DNA of 62,256 nt from Selaginella moellendorffii (taxonomy: Eukaryota > Streptophyta > Lycopodiopsida > Selaginellales > Selaginellaceae): the NCBI RefSeq assembly GCF_000143415.4, contig NW_003314377.1, forward strand, positions 6,346-68,601, written 5' to 3'. Numbering within the stretch: position 1 is the stretch's first letter; each line of letters begins with the position of its first letter. A program made the position numbers and the translations under genes. Below the pieces are notes generated by a model. The model was not told the DNA's origin and ran no database searches. It worked only from the letters and a program-made list of their open reading frames with translations. Positions 34,570-45,530 of this stretch are shown one piece after another.

Positions 34570-35860
34570 GGCATTAGAGATTCCAAAACCTCATTCTTTC
34601 TCCTTTTTTTTTTTCATTACTTCCTTTTCTTTCTCCCTTGTTTTTTTCAAGGCTTTCAATTTTTTCTTATTTACTACTTTAGGTTTTTTGGCTGCTACTT
34701 CTTCCCTCTCCCTTTTCTTGATAGTTGCTACTTTTTTCTTTCTTATTGCTACTTCTTTTCTTTCCTTTTTCCTTGCAGCCCTTTTTATTGCTTCTAGTTT
34801 TTTTTTCTTCTCATGTGCTTCTTTTGTAATAGCAATTGCTTCAACAACACTTATGAATTCTAGACTTGTTAAAATAGTAGCACTAGCTTTCAACACTAGT
34901 CTAAGTCAAAGATGACTTTGTGCCCTTGAAAATAATTTTACATGCAAGTATGCCATCTTGTTGTTTTCTGATTGCCATTTAGGCACATGCACGTGTTGTT
35001 CGCGTTGTTCGACTTGATGCTTTGGCAAAGCTTCTATGAAATAAAGCTATAATTGAATGAGAATTGAGAAGTGTTTTTTACCTAGCTACCCAAGCTATCT
35101 AGGAAGTTTAGGATGCTTGAGCTGGTCAGAATGTTGCTTAGGCTACCCTCAATGCTATATATGAACCTCAGGCTGCACTAGACCCTTATGCTGCTCAGGC
35201 TGCAGTAGATCTTGCTCAAGTTTTAGTTCGTGATTGAGGTGGCTACTAATCTCTTGGTCTCCAACTCCAAAGTGTTTTCTAAGTCTACTTCAAAGTCGTC
35301 AAGAGATGCTACATGGAGTTTATTTGGGCCAAAGTGAGTGTCTATAGCATTGGCCATAAACCACTTGCTCTAAATCCAAGCTGGATATTTGCAGGTGTTA
35401 AAGCCATAGCTATGGCTCTATTGGATAATTATACAAGATCTCAACAATTGACTTAATTTCCAAGATATCCAAGAGTGTGTTCATCCATACACCCCATAAA
35501 GTAACATTTGTATAGCCCAAAACATGCAATATCTAACGGCTGCATGTGGTGAGAAGTGTGTGCTGGAAGAAGAACCATATCTACACCTAACATTCTCACT
35601 ATGTTAAGTGCAACCCTTGTGATATGGGATCCATGGCCATCAATAATGAGAGTATGGTGGTTTGTAGGTGAGTATCCACAAGGTACTAATTTCACAAAGT
35701 TTTCAAGCCATTGTGGCCATAAGTTGTTTGTCATTTAGGCTTTTTTGCTGATGGCAAATGCAATTCCAACTTCACACTTTACGATTTAATTTTGCATCCT
35801 ATGCTCACCTTTGAAGATACAAAAGCTAGGTATTCATCCATCTACTACATTTATGGCCAC
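34570..35860 (-). mobile_element. Decayed pogo/Tigger-like DNA transposon, copy 2
   Basis: The minus strand at 35734-35453 reads NHHTLIIDGHGSHITRVALN then DMVLLPAHTSHHMQPLD, the second catalytic aspartate region of DDE_1 transposases. Further along, 34896-34591 is a lysine-rich coiled-coil-like frame (EKKKKLEAIKRAARKKERKE) in the position of the basic C-terminal tail of such transposases. Stops lie between them, and the N-terminal DNA-binding part is not seen. Confidence 0.65.
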
Positions 35861-36099
35861 TAGAATAGTCATGTGCTATGTGTTGTTTGGAATGATTTGG
35901 TAATAGGATCTTATGCATCGGGCAGCCAACACTTTGACGCCTGTAGAAAAATTAGCCTGGATGCTGGTTTCATTAGCATTCTAGATGCAATCTGCCTCAT
36001 AGTTGTTTCTAATGTAGGTTTCTTTCAAGTTTTCATAGAATTATGCCACAATTACTCAATTCAAGGACTTTGCTCATTCCAACTTCAAGGCTTTACTAC

Positions 36100-36800
36100 T
36101 AATCTCTAGGTGTCTTTTTGTAAAGCCTCTATACCACTTTTGACTGATAAAAGTGATGGAAGCAAAGGTAAAAATAGAAGGATAAGAAAGAACAATAGTG
36201 GAATAAATATGAGGAAATATAAGACAAAGGGGGAGAAGTCTTAAAGTCATAGTTTGGTATGATTGTGCTATAACCAATCCATACCAAGAATGAGGTTAAA
36301 AGTTTAACTTGACACCACTCGCAATGTTTAAAATTCAAGCTTAAGATCTCCCACATACACAATTAAGTTCACTTCATCCCCCACACATGAAAGAATGAAG
36401 ACTAGCTTTATCATATGACACAACTATAAATGGCAACATGTGCCAACAAGTTGAGCAATAGAAAATAAATTTAAATTTATATCAACTAACATGGAGAGAA
36501 TAATAAGAAAACCTCTTGTTATAAAAATGAACTTGGAAAGCAAACACTCCTATTTATTAGGGCCTTGCAACCACCGTGATAGCCAGACATAGGTTGCATG
36601 TTTAAGCACCATCCATTTTCGGAGATGAACTAGTGCCAAGTGAACCCTTTAATAGCATTTTTGAAAGAAGGATAGAGAGGTCATTGACTTATTTATATAA
36701 AGACTTCCACTACTTACGTGACTCTTAATTTTTTAGAAGAATCTCTTTGTCAAAACCTTCCATTGCAATATCACTAATAGAATATTATTAACACTAAGGC
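36100..36800 (-). mobile_element. Decayed Ty3/Gypsy fragment, copy 3
   Basis: The minus strand gives LVWIGYSTIIPNYDFKTSPP, a mutated form of the LGMDWL...NFEVSP protease end seen at 2480-2560. The flank to 36800 matches 2600-2890 and 1-180 (TGCCAAGTGAACCC, GAAGGATAGAGAGGTCA). There is no intact frame. Confidence 0.5.
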
Positions 36801-36894
36801 CTCCACTTAAAAAATGGAGGACACCAATTTAGAAAATGCCAACAACATTGATATATGGCCAACTTCATCATATGCACAACAATGGATATCATGG

Positions 36895-37088
36895 TGTAAG
36901 TAACCAAAAAGAATGACTTGAAAGATAGTCCATGGGGTTCAAATATAAAGGAAAAGGGCTCATGAACAAAAGTGCACCCTTTTTTCCAATTGGTTAAGGG
37001 TCTTGGGATAGTTGGGGTAAAGTGTATTTGGGTTTGAATAGTACTAGGTTGGGTGACTTCCCAGGAAGTCTAAATTCAAGAGCTTACA
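36895..37088 (+). repeat. Short LTR (TRIM-size), 5' copy
   Basis: Starts TGTAAGTAACC and ends AGAGCTTACA. It matches 48332-48513 and the insertion at 15735-15918. It is followed by ATTTGGTATTGTAG, a mutated initiator Met-tRNA primer-binding site. Confidence 0.75.
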
Positions 37089-37692
37089 ATTTGGTATTGT
37101 AGTTGTTCCTTCAACAATTGTTCCTTGAGCCCCTTCATAAGGGGCAAAGGCAACCCATAAGAAACAAAAAATAATCAAGTGTCGGAGTAACACTTGCATA
37201 AATGGTCCTTATAGGTAGGACATGAATACAAGTAGTTGTATTCTAACGAACTAGCACCTCGAAAGTAAGACCTTATGAGTTGTGAGATTAGCAAAGTCCA
37301 AAGAGTTAGATGACTCGAGGGGAGTCAAGGAATGGTTTTAAAGGATTAGTGAAAAGATTTAGACTGAGGTATGTTGTGCCCCACGAAGATGGGGAGGATC
37401 ATAAAATCTAAGTATGGGAATAGTGGGTATTTCATTGATGACAGAAAGTGCCATACTAAAGTAGTGGGAAAGGTGTTCCTAGAAGAAAACAATTTTGGTT
37501 CAGAGTTGTGTGCGAACACTATAGTGTAGTGCTAACGGATAGTTGGCATAAGAAACACTATATTAGTCTTGGCAAAGACCTAGACACTGATAAGTAGTGT
37601 CATAAAGGTAGGCTCGTGGAACTGATGGCGTGGAGACACCAACTATGCCAAGGTGTAATACCTTAAGGTTATGTTAGTGGATTCATGAGAAC
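37089..37692 (+). mobile_element. LTR element interior, left part
   Basis: Homologous to the minus strand of 55700-56590 (ACATGAATACAAG, AAGATGGGGAGGATCATAAA, GTGCCATACTAAAGT). Non-coding. It ends at the AGAAC duplicated by the solo LTR and resumes at 39550. Confidence 0.7.
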
Positions 37693-38855
37693 TGTAAGAG
37701 ACTAAATTTTCCATTCTACTTTAGTCACTTAACCACACCTCCGACCATTTGGAGGAGTCTTATTCACAACCTCCATTAGTCTAATTCAGGACTTGGGACT
37801 TGCTAGCCCCAAGAATGGCATCCATGCCACTCAACACTTGCACCTGGTCCAAGTGCTCCACGTGTCCGGTCCGAAGATTGACACCCAAAGGTACCACTGA
37901 CATCTCGGCCTGTTACGCTAAGGCCATGCCCATTCACCTTTGCCGCACTAGTGGTCCAATATCACTTGCATCACCATCCCGTCTCTCCAAGACTGGGCCA
38001 TCTGTTCACGAGTGGTCATCCTAGATCCACTCCTTAGCATCCTTAGGATGCCCACAGACCTGGGGAATCGCCTTCCCCAAAGTCCCTTTGTCAGTTCCTA
38101 CCAAGTCCCTTTCTGCCCCTGGCCGTGTTTACCAACACTGCCACTGGATCGAGGCCCCCAGGCCCGACCACTAAGTCCCATGGTCCTCTAGGACTTCCTC
38201 ACCACACGACTGTGTCCTTGGTCACTACCCCAGAGGACTGGTCCTCTTCCTTTCCACAGTCTAGGCCTTTGGGACAACATTTCAGAACACCGTGGCCTTA
38301 CGCGAGCCACCTGGGTACTCTCCCCGCCTTTCGCCTTTAGGTGCTCTAGCCATGGGCTTAGAGCGAGGTTCCGTTGAGCCACGCCTGGTATCCAAGTAGG
38401 TAGTGCCACCCACACTTGGACTGGGAGCATCGGCCAGTCGATCTCCCGGGGGAACTAGAGCCGGCTCTTGAACACTTCACCAAGCTACCCTGCTTGTCGG
38501 TCCGTATTCACTCTAGTCTTGGACTTCCCAGTGGTCAGTTCATCACCCAACACTGGGTCTGGCCTTCCTGAGCCAAACTGGCCTTTCTTGGCCAAACTGG
38601 CTCCACTGCAGTCCTCCCCCTACTATACTTTTGGAGCTCACCAAACCCCCCAGGGTCTGGGAGACGAACGCTTTGGGCTTTCACCCTCTCAGGCTCCGGA
38701 CTCGGACTCGGACTCGGACTCGGACTCGGACTCGGACTCGGACTCGGATTCGGATTCGGACTCGGACTCGGCCTCGGCCTCAGCCTCGGCCTCGGCCTCA
38801 GCCTCGGCCTCGGCCTCGGTCTCGGTCTCGGTCCCGATCTCGGTCTCGGTCCCAA

Positions 38856-38887
<32 letters not shown>

Positions 38888-39549
38888 CCGGTCTCGGTCT
38901 CGACTTCGGACTCCATCTCGGACTCCATCTCGGACTCCATTTCGGGTCCATCTCGGGTCCACCTCGGACTCCATCTCGGACTCCATTTCGGGTCCATCTC
39001 GGGTCCACCTCGGACTCCATCTCGGACTCCATCTCGGACTCCATCTCGGGTCCATCTCGGACTCCATTTCGGACTCCAACTCGGGTCCATCTCGGGTCCA
39101 CCTCGGACTCCTCTTCGGACTCCATCTTGGGTCCATCTCGGGTCCAGCTCGGACTCCACTTCGGACTCCATCTCGGACTCCATCTCGGGTCCATCTCGGA
39201 CTCCACTTTGGACTTCAACTCGGGTCCATCTTGGGTCCACCTCGGACTCCATCTCGGACTTCAACTCGGGTCCATCTCGGACTCCACTTCGGACTCCAAC
39301 TCGAGTCCATCTCGAACACTCCCACGTGTCATGTGTTGGTCCTTTTGGGTCCCTTTTTGGAGCCTCGCTTTTTGCTCACTTCGTGCTCGTTCCTCGAGCA
39401 CTTCTTTGGGAGTTCCACTCCCGCTCTTGACTTTTCAAGTCGGAGCTTTTGGTCCAAACGTGTTACGCTCGTTTGGCTCTCGCTTCAGCCACTACCACGT
39501 GGCACCCTTTTCGGCTCCACTTTGGGGCCTAGGGATTTTGTGTCTCACA
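37693..39549 (-). repeat. Solo LTR-A copy 6 with perfect target duplication
   Basis: The 1857-bp solo LTR begins TGTAAGAGACTAA and ends GTGTCTCACA, flanked by AGAAC on both sides (37688-37692 and 39550-39554). It is the cleanest LTR-A copy and defines the ends of the family. The array at 38690-39320 creates long overlapping ORFs on both strands that are not genes. Confidence 0.92.
38690..39320 (+). repeat. Hexamer-derived tandem array in LTR-A copy 6
   Basis: The clearest array: about ten GGACTC hexamers, then GCCTCG and GCCTCA, then GTCTCG with GTCCCG variants, then 12-bp GGACTCCATCTC alternating with GGGTCCATCTC and GGGTCCACCTC. The order suggests stepwise growth from one 6-bp unit. Confidence 0.93.
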
Positions 39550-39794
39550 AGAACCCTTTACCAAAGAAATCCCAATGGAAATGGGAATGGCATAGCTTAA
39601 GTTGGAAGGCATGTGGTAGAGTGTGGGGACCCAAATAATGATGGAGGTGTGGAAGCACTAGCAATGAGTTGTAAAACTTGACAACTATGAAGCAACTAAA
39701 CAAAAGGTGCAAAATGATTAGTTAAACTGGTAGAAGGTGACTACCCAAGACTTCTTTTGGGATAAAGAAGTTAATTATACTCATAGGAGGAGGA
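39550..39794 (+). mobile_element. LTR element interior, right part
   Basis: Homologous to the minus strand of 14620-14850 (CAATGGAAATGGGAATGGCAT, AGCAATGAGTTGTA). Non-coding. Confidence 0.65.
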
Positions 39795-40252
39795 CTCTAG
39801 TGGAGCTAGTTTGGCCAGGAAAGGCCAGTTTGGCCCAAGAAGGCCATACCCAGGTGTTGGGTGATGGGATAATCATTGGGAAGTCCAAGACTAGAGTGAA
39901 TATGGACTGACAAGCAGAGTAACTTAGTGAAGTGTTCAAGAACTAGCTTTAATTCCCCCAGGAGATTGAATGGTCGATGCTCCCAGTCCAAGTGTGGGTG
40001 GCACTACCTCCTTGGATACCTGGCGTGGCTCAATAGAACCTCGCTCTAAGCCCATGGCTAGAGCACCCAAAGGCAGAAGGTGGGGAGAGTACCCATGAGG
40101 CTCGTATAGGGCCACGGTGTTCCAAAATGTTGTCCCAGAGTCCCAGATGGTGAAAAGGAAGAGGAGCAGTCCTCTAGTGTAGTGACCAAGGATGCAGTCA
40201 CATGACAAGGAGGTCCTAGAGAATAAGAGGACTTAGTGGTCGGGCCTGTGGG

Positions 40253-41178
40253 TGTAGTGCACCTGAATTTGGAGCCGAACTCCAAGCCCGTTGCGCTACG
40301 AAACGAGGGTCCGGTACAATCCCACGAGCACCAGCTCCCCGTATCCAGCACCTGCACGCAAAATGGTGTCAGACGGAGTCTGGCACAATTTTGGCATACT
40401 CGGTGGCCTAACGCGAGGAGGAGGGTACTCCACCAACTAGAGCAGCGGGGAGCTTGGGCTTAGACCCAAGCCGAACGCAGAACAAGGAGCGACACAGCCC
40501 AGCGGGAGCCAAACTAATGTCTCAGGTGGTCAGACATGCATTCCAACCACTATCCCTACTATACATTTGGAACCCCCCACAGCCCCCCCCCCCCCTTGAG
40601 GGACACACGCTTTGGGCTTTCACCCCAAGCCACCCTTAGTACCAAGAGTTAGTCTCTGGGACAAGCTCGAAACTTACTAAATATGGAATGGCCTTAGATT
40701 GCGAATTTGGACACGGGACGAACACCATTGTGTTCAGGCCGACCTCAACATTCCGTAGATATGCCAAATGAGCGAATCTAGACACTTTCCATAAATAGCA
40801 TTTGGGACCGAAACGAGACTAACACAAAGGGCGTGATAGCGAGGGTGTTTGGCAAACATGGTAAGCTATCATCTAGCGAATATTGAGGGACTAGTCTCAA
40901 TATCGCGGGGGTTCCCAACACTAGCAAGTGCAAGTCAACATCATGAGTTTCTCATCACCGTGTCAAGTATGCTTGACTTAATGACAACTTAGGATTTCCT
41001 TCCTTAGTGCCCTTCCGGTCTAAGTGCACATGTGCTGACCAGTTTCTCAACTAGCTTGGGCAGAGACCATAAAGGGAACCAGCAGTACCGACCTCCTGCC
41101 GTCGTGGCAGTAAGGAGAGAGAGTCCGTAAGTACTAGCCGACAAGTATCTTTCGATACCCGAAGTCACATGCGCGACA
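40253..41178 (-). repeat. Chromovirus 3' LTR
   Basis: On minus it begins TGTCGCGCATGTGAC and ends GGTGCACTACA. Homologous to LTR-B over its start, its G-run region (13 C on plus at 40583-40595) and its end. Confidence 0.93.
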
Positions 41179-41794
41179 CTCTCCCCCCCTTGGGGAAGAT
41201 CGACGTCCTCGTCGATGCATACCCGAGTCTAGCAAACCGTCAAGGAAACAACCCCGAAAGTTAATGGAAAGCACACTATGTGGGAAATGCACCGACTTAA
41301 ATGAGTTATGGAACGACCTCTCCTCTACGTCAAAAGACGCTAAGACTCAAACACCCTCCGGCCGTCACCGACAAGGAAATGACCAACGGAGTTAGCCACC
41401 CTTGCTGCTCCGAGTACCACTCGGCTTACAAAGGAATGATACATCCCTGCCCGCAGGGATATAGGGAGAAGGCCAGAGGCCCGACTGCCCCTGAGCAAGA
41501 AATCAACCCCGTCGGGAAGATTTAGACAACTATTATAAACTGGCAAATGAAGTTGTTTACATGACCACGCCCCTTTTTTTTTTTTTTGAAAACGAGCATC
41601 GAGAGAGAGGCGGGGACTTGTGATCAGTCTATAATAGTTATCCCCATGGTTATGGATTGGACCCATGCACCGAAGTGCCAAAGTCAGCCTGCCAAAACTG
41701 ACCCAAGTACAAATGATCGAGAGAAACGACACTTTGAGTGATAGAAATATTTTACTTTATTAATTTGCAAGATTTATTACAAGATTTACAAAAG
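41179..41794 (-). mobile_element. Chromovirus 3' untranslated region and polypurine tract
   Basis: The tract AAGGGGGGGAGAG (minus) abuts the LTR. The next 300 bp match 11461-11780 of the LTR-B element. A T run at 41574-41587 precedes more 3' sequence. No gene is seen. Confidence 0.8.
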
Positions 41795-42757
41795 CTATTT
41801 TTTATTACTATGCTCATACTCCGTGACAAGCTCACGGGCATGTACAAGATTACTAAGAGGTTCCCAAGTTGATTCACAAGTCGGGTAACCTTTCCACTTA
41901 ACTAGATATTCCTTCGCACGACCACCACGTGCCTTACGAGACAAAAGGATGGCCTCAACCTCATACTCCGGTTCACCATCAATAACATCCGGAGCTGGAC
42001 GAACATTCCTAGAGCGGCTAGGATCCTCATGATATGGGGCCAGTAAACTGACATGAAACACATCATGAAGGCTGGACATCTCTTCTGGAATATCCAACTG
42101 ATAGGATACATCACCAAGTCTTTTCAACACCCGATAGGGTCCAACATATCTCGGCAAGAGCTTCCGAGACAAAGAGCCCTTAATGTTCAAGTTCCGGGAA
42201 GATAGCCACACCTGATCTCCCACTAGATAGGATACATCCCGACGATGCTGATCTTTATCACGTCGATACTTATCCTGAGCTTTGCCCATCGCCTCAGTAG
42301 CTCTAGACCAACCGTGGCGTAGCTGCTCTGCATAAGTTTCAACGGCTGGGACCAACACTTCGGTCATTGGTTTCGGGACAACAATCTGTTGAGGAACCCC
42401 ACGAGCATTTCCTTGCAGCATCTCCCATGGAGAACAGCCTATAGCACTGTGAAATGTGTTGTTATAACAGATTTCTGCTGTATCCAAATGCTCAATCCAA
42501 TCGCTTTGGTCCACTGTGACATAGTACCGCAGATAATCCTCAACTTGAGCATTCACGCATTCGGTCTGCCCATCGGTTTGAGGATGATAAGCTGTACTAA
42601 ACTTCAACTTGGTACCAAACAACTGGAATAGGGTCCCCCAAAACTTCCCCATAAACCTCGAATCTCTATCTGAGATCATTTCTTCAGGGAGACCACGAAC
42701 TCGCACTACTTCATGGAAAAAGAGCTTTGCTGCTTGTTTCACATTTAATGTTCCCAC
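41795..42757 (-). pseudogene. Chromovirus integrase core and chromodomain
   Basis: The frame covers SDRDSRFMGKFW (second catalytic Asp), TAYHPQTDGQTECVN (catalytic Glu region), the GPY-type C-terminal motif PRYVGPYRVLKRLGDVSYQL, and a chromodomain from about 41960 to 41800 (YEVEAILLSRK, EYLVKWKGYPTCESTWEP). Chromodomains of such elements bind methylated histone H3 and steer integration to heterochromatin. The sequence just upstream (VDRLSKIAHFIPLWE) is in another frame, so a one-base deletion lies near 42750. The first catalytic Asp falls in the assembly gap. Confidence 0.9.
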
Positions 42758-42795
42758 AGTGGAATGAAGTGTGCAATCTTTGACAACCGATCCAC

Positions 42796-42895
42796 NNNNN
42801 NNNNNNNNNNNNNNNNNNNNNNNNNNNNNNNNNNNNNNNNNNNNNNNNNNNNNNNNNNNNNNNNNNNNNNNNNNNNNNNNNNNNNNNNNNNNNNN
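42796..42895. other. Assembly gap (100 N)
   Basis: Exactly 100 N, a conventional placeholder length, inside the integrase gene. True length and frame relation are unknown. Confidence 0.99.
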
Positions 42896-42935
42896 GTGTC
42901 ACACTTTGAAATGGCCATGCCGGTGCTGGAATGCA

Positions 42936-44777
42936 CTACAACTTTCTAGCCTGCTTCTCAGTTCTGCGCTTACATTGCTGGCATACAGGACAGGAACGGA
43001 CATAGTCCGCTACATCATCTTCCATACCAGACCAGAAAAATCCCTTTTTCAATGAAGCTAGAGTCTTTCGCTGTCCACCATGTCCCGCTACTGGAACATC
43101 GTGATGTTCCCGCAGAAATAACTGCTGAAGATCCTTAGAGGGAAGATACAATCTTTCTTGCTTATAGAATATAAGCCCATCCCGAACTGAGAAGTGAAGT
43201 TTCGCATTAGTGTGACTAGCAACTTTTGCTGTTTCGCTACCAGGGCTCTGCTTCGACAACTCCGCACGGCGTAAGATTGTCTGCGCCAATGGATCTCTTC
43301 CATACGAAGCCCGAACGTCCTCCAACCAGTCCGAACTGATTGCCGATATTGCCCGGAATTGAGCTTGACGACTCAACGCATCCGGAACAATATTGTCTTT
43401 ACCAGGTTTATATATGATTTCAATATCATATCTAGCAAGCTTCTCTTGCCAACGAGCCTGCTTCGGCGTAAGCTTAGGCTGCGTAGCAAAGTAGCTCAGT
43501 GTGTTACTATCTGTATAAACCTTGGTATGTCCACCCAAGTAGTGTCTCCAGTGTTCCAGGGCCGACACTATAGCAAACATTTCTTTCTCATGCGTTGGCC
43601 ATCTTTGTTGGGTCTCATCCAATTTCTTGGAATAGAACGCAATGGGACAACCATGTCGCCTTAGCGTAACACCAACTGCTTTGTCACAATCTTGCTGCAA
43701 CACGGCACCAATAGCATAACCAGATGCATCACAATGCACTTCGAAAGGTTTATCAAGATCTGGGATCCTGAGAACAGGAACCGTAGTCAAGATCTCCTTC
43801 AATCGTGCAAAAGCACGCTGGCAAGCTGGTGTCCAATGAAACGGAATACTACTCTTTGTCAACTCAGTCAATGGAAGAGCAATCCTTGTAAAATTGCGGA
43901 CAAACTTGCGATAGTATCCCGCCAAACCGAGAAAGGAACGAACATCTGATACAGTGGTCGGGACTTCCCAGGACTTCACCGCTTCCACCTTCTTTGGATC
44001 GACCTCAATCACGCCACCACCAACTATATGTCCCAGAAAGTTTACGCGCGATTGACCAAAAGCGCATTTACTTTCCTTAGCATACAGTTTGTGTTCGCGC
44101 AATTTTTGAAACACCAGCTCCAAGTGTTTCAAATGATCCTCTAACGTCTCACTAAAGACAAGAACATCGTCGATGTATAGGACAACAAATGCATCCAAAT
44201 AATCTCCAAATATTCTATCCATCATAGTGCTGAACGTTGCCGGAGCATTGCATAACCCGAACGGCATGACAAGGAACTCATAAGATCCATACCGAGTCTT
44301 AAAGGCTGTCTTCTCCACATCCTGATCTGCCACCCGTATCTGATGATACCCGGACCGCAAATCAAGTCGCGTAAAATACTTAGCCTTTAAGAGTTGGTCA
44401 AACAAGTCATCAATGCGAGGCAAAGGATAACTGTTTTTAACCGTGATCTTGTTGAGTGCCCGATAGTCAATACACATCCTCATGGCTCCATCCTTTTTCA
44501 TAACGAAGAGGACCGGCGCTCCATAAGGTGACTTGCTTGGTCGGATATGACCTTTGTCAAGAAGCTCCGTGAGTTGCTTCTTGAGTTCAGCCATCTCCTT
44601 GATGTTCAACCGATATGGAGCTTTCGTAGGTGGTTTAGAACCCGGAATAATCTCAATCCGATGATCAACCTCACGGCTAGGAGGTAGCCCTGGCGGCAAA
44701 TCCTTCGGAAAGATATCCTGATTCCTCGCCAACAACTCCAATATCCTTTTTGGTACAGGATCAACCCCGTCGCCGAT
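42936..44777 (-). pseudogene. Chromovirus reverse transcriptase, RNase H and integrase zinc finger
   Basis: From the right: a linker ([16 protein letters not shown]), RT with [24 protein letters not shown] and the catalytic YIDDVLVF, then RNase H ([25 protein letters not shown]), then the integrase HHCC finger (H-H at [14 protein letters not shown] at CPVCQQC). The frame is the same as gag and protease, cut by TGA at 44778-44780 and TAG at 42936-42938. Each stop is one C-to-T change from Arg or Gln. Confidence 0.93.
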
Positions 44778-45530
44778 TCATACTGAGTCACCAATACCCT
44801 CAGCTTCCATCACTTGAACCCAAAAGGTTTGACATCCCCTCTTAGCTGCTTTTTGAGCGGCCCTCGCAGTCAGGAACTTTGCATCCCAATCTTTTGAGGA
44901 ACGCTTTTGCAATTGAAAGGATACATCAGGATGTCCTTCTGACTTCAACGTGATACGACTTTGTCTAGCACCATAAATCCCTTTTATATACTTGTTGAAG
45001 AAATCCATACCAAACACCATCTGAAAATCTGGTATCTTCAACACTACCAAGTCCACTCTTTCTTTCCACTTGGATATCTTTATTGGAACATCACTCACAA
45101 ACTTTCTGGCTACTTGCCCACCTTCCGCAAATCGGAAGTGCATAGGCGACATTTGCTCAGCATTCAATCCTAACAACTTAACTAAGTCTTCGGATATCAC
45201 ACTGTGCATAGCTCCCGTGTCAATCATCACTCGGATTTGGTGTCCACGGACAAAGCCTACCAGATACATTAACGGATCAGTGTTTGCATTGACTGCAAGA
45301 AAAGCTTGAGGAAAGCAACGAAAGTTACTCACCTCTTCTTCCTCATAGTCTGCATTGACCAACTCGTCAACCCCTTCGGCTTCACCACCACCGTCTTCCC
45401 TCATGACATTAACCCGAGACCTTGTCTTATGCTTGTTGGGACATTCCGAGGACCTATGTCCCGACTCTCCACAATGGAAGCAATGACCCACACTACCCGT
45501 TCCGCTAGGAGCAGGTTTTGTAGGTTGCTG
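44778..45530 (-). pseudogene. Chromovirus nucleocapsid zinc knuckle and aspartic protease
   Basis: A CCHC knuckle (CFHCGESGHRSSEC) is followed by an acidic linker and a retropepsin-like protease with VMIDTGAMHSVIS as the catalytic loop and FGMDFFNKY near the end. It continues the gag frame after a TAG at 45531-45533 and ends at TGA 44778. The protease would release the mature gag and pol proteins in particles. Confidence 0.92.

Noticed and set aside
35873-36109. 78-codon ORF with a weak resemblance to a harbinger-type transposase (HFDACRK, DAGF)
   Set aside because: Too short and too weak, with no catalytic motif. Left unassigned.
38468-39638. ORFs of 320, 335, 227 and 191 codons on both strands
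   Set aside because: Same array effect in the solo LTR-A copy 6, which has a clear target duplication and no gene.
42711-43055. ORFs running through the N gap
   Set aside because: Translation across 100 N is meaningless. Only the flanking integrase sequence was used.
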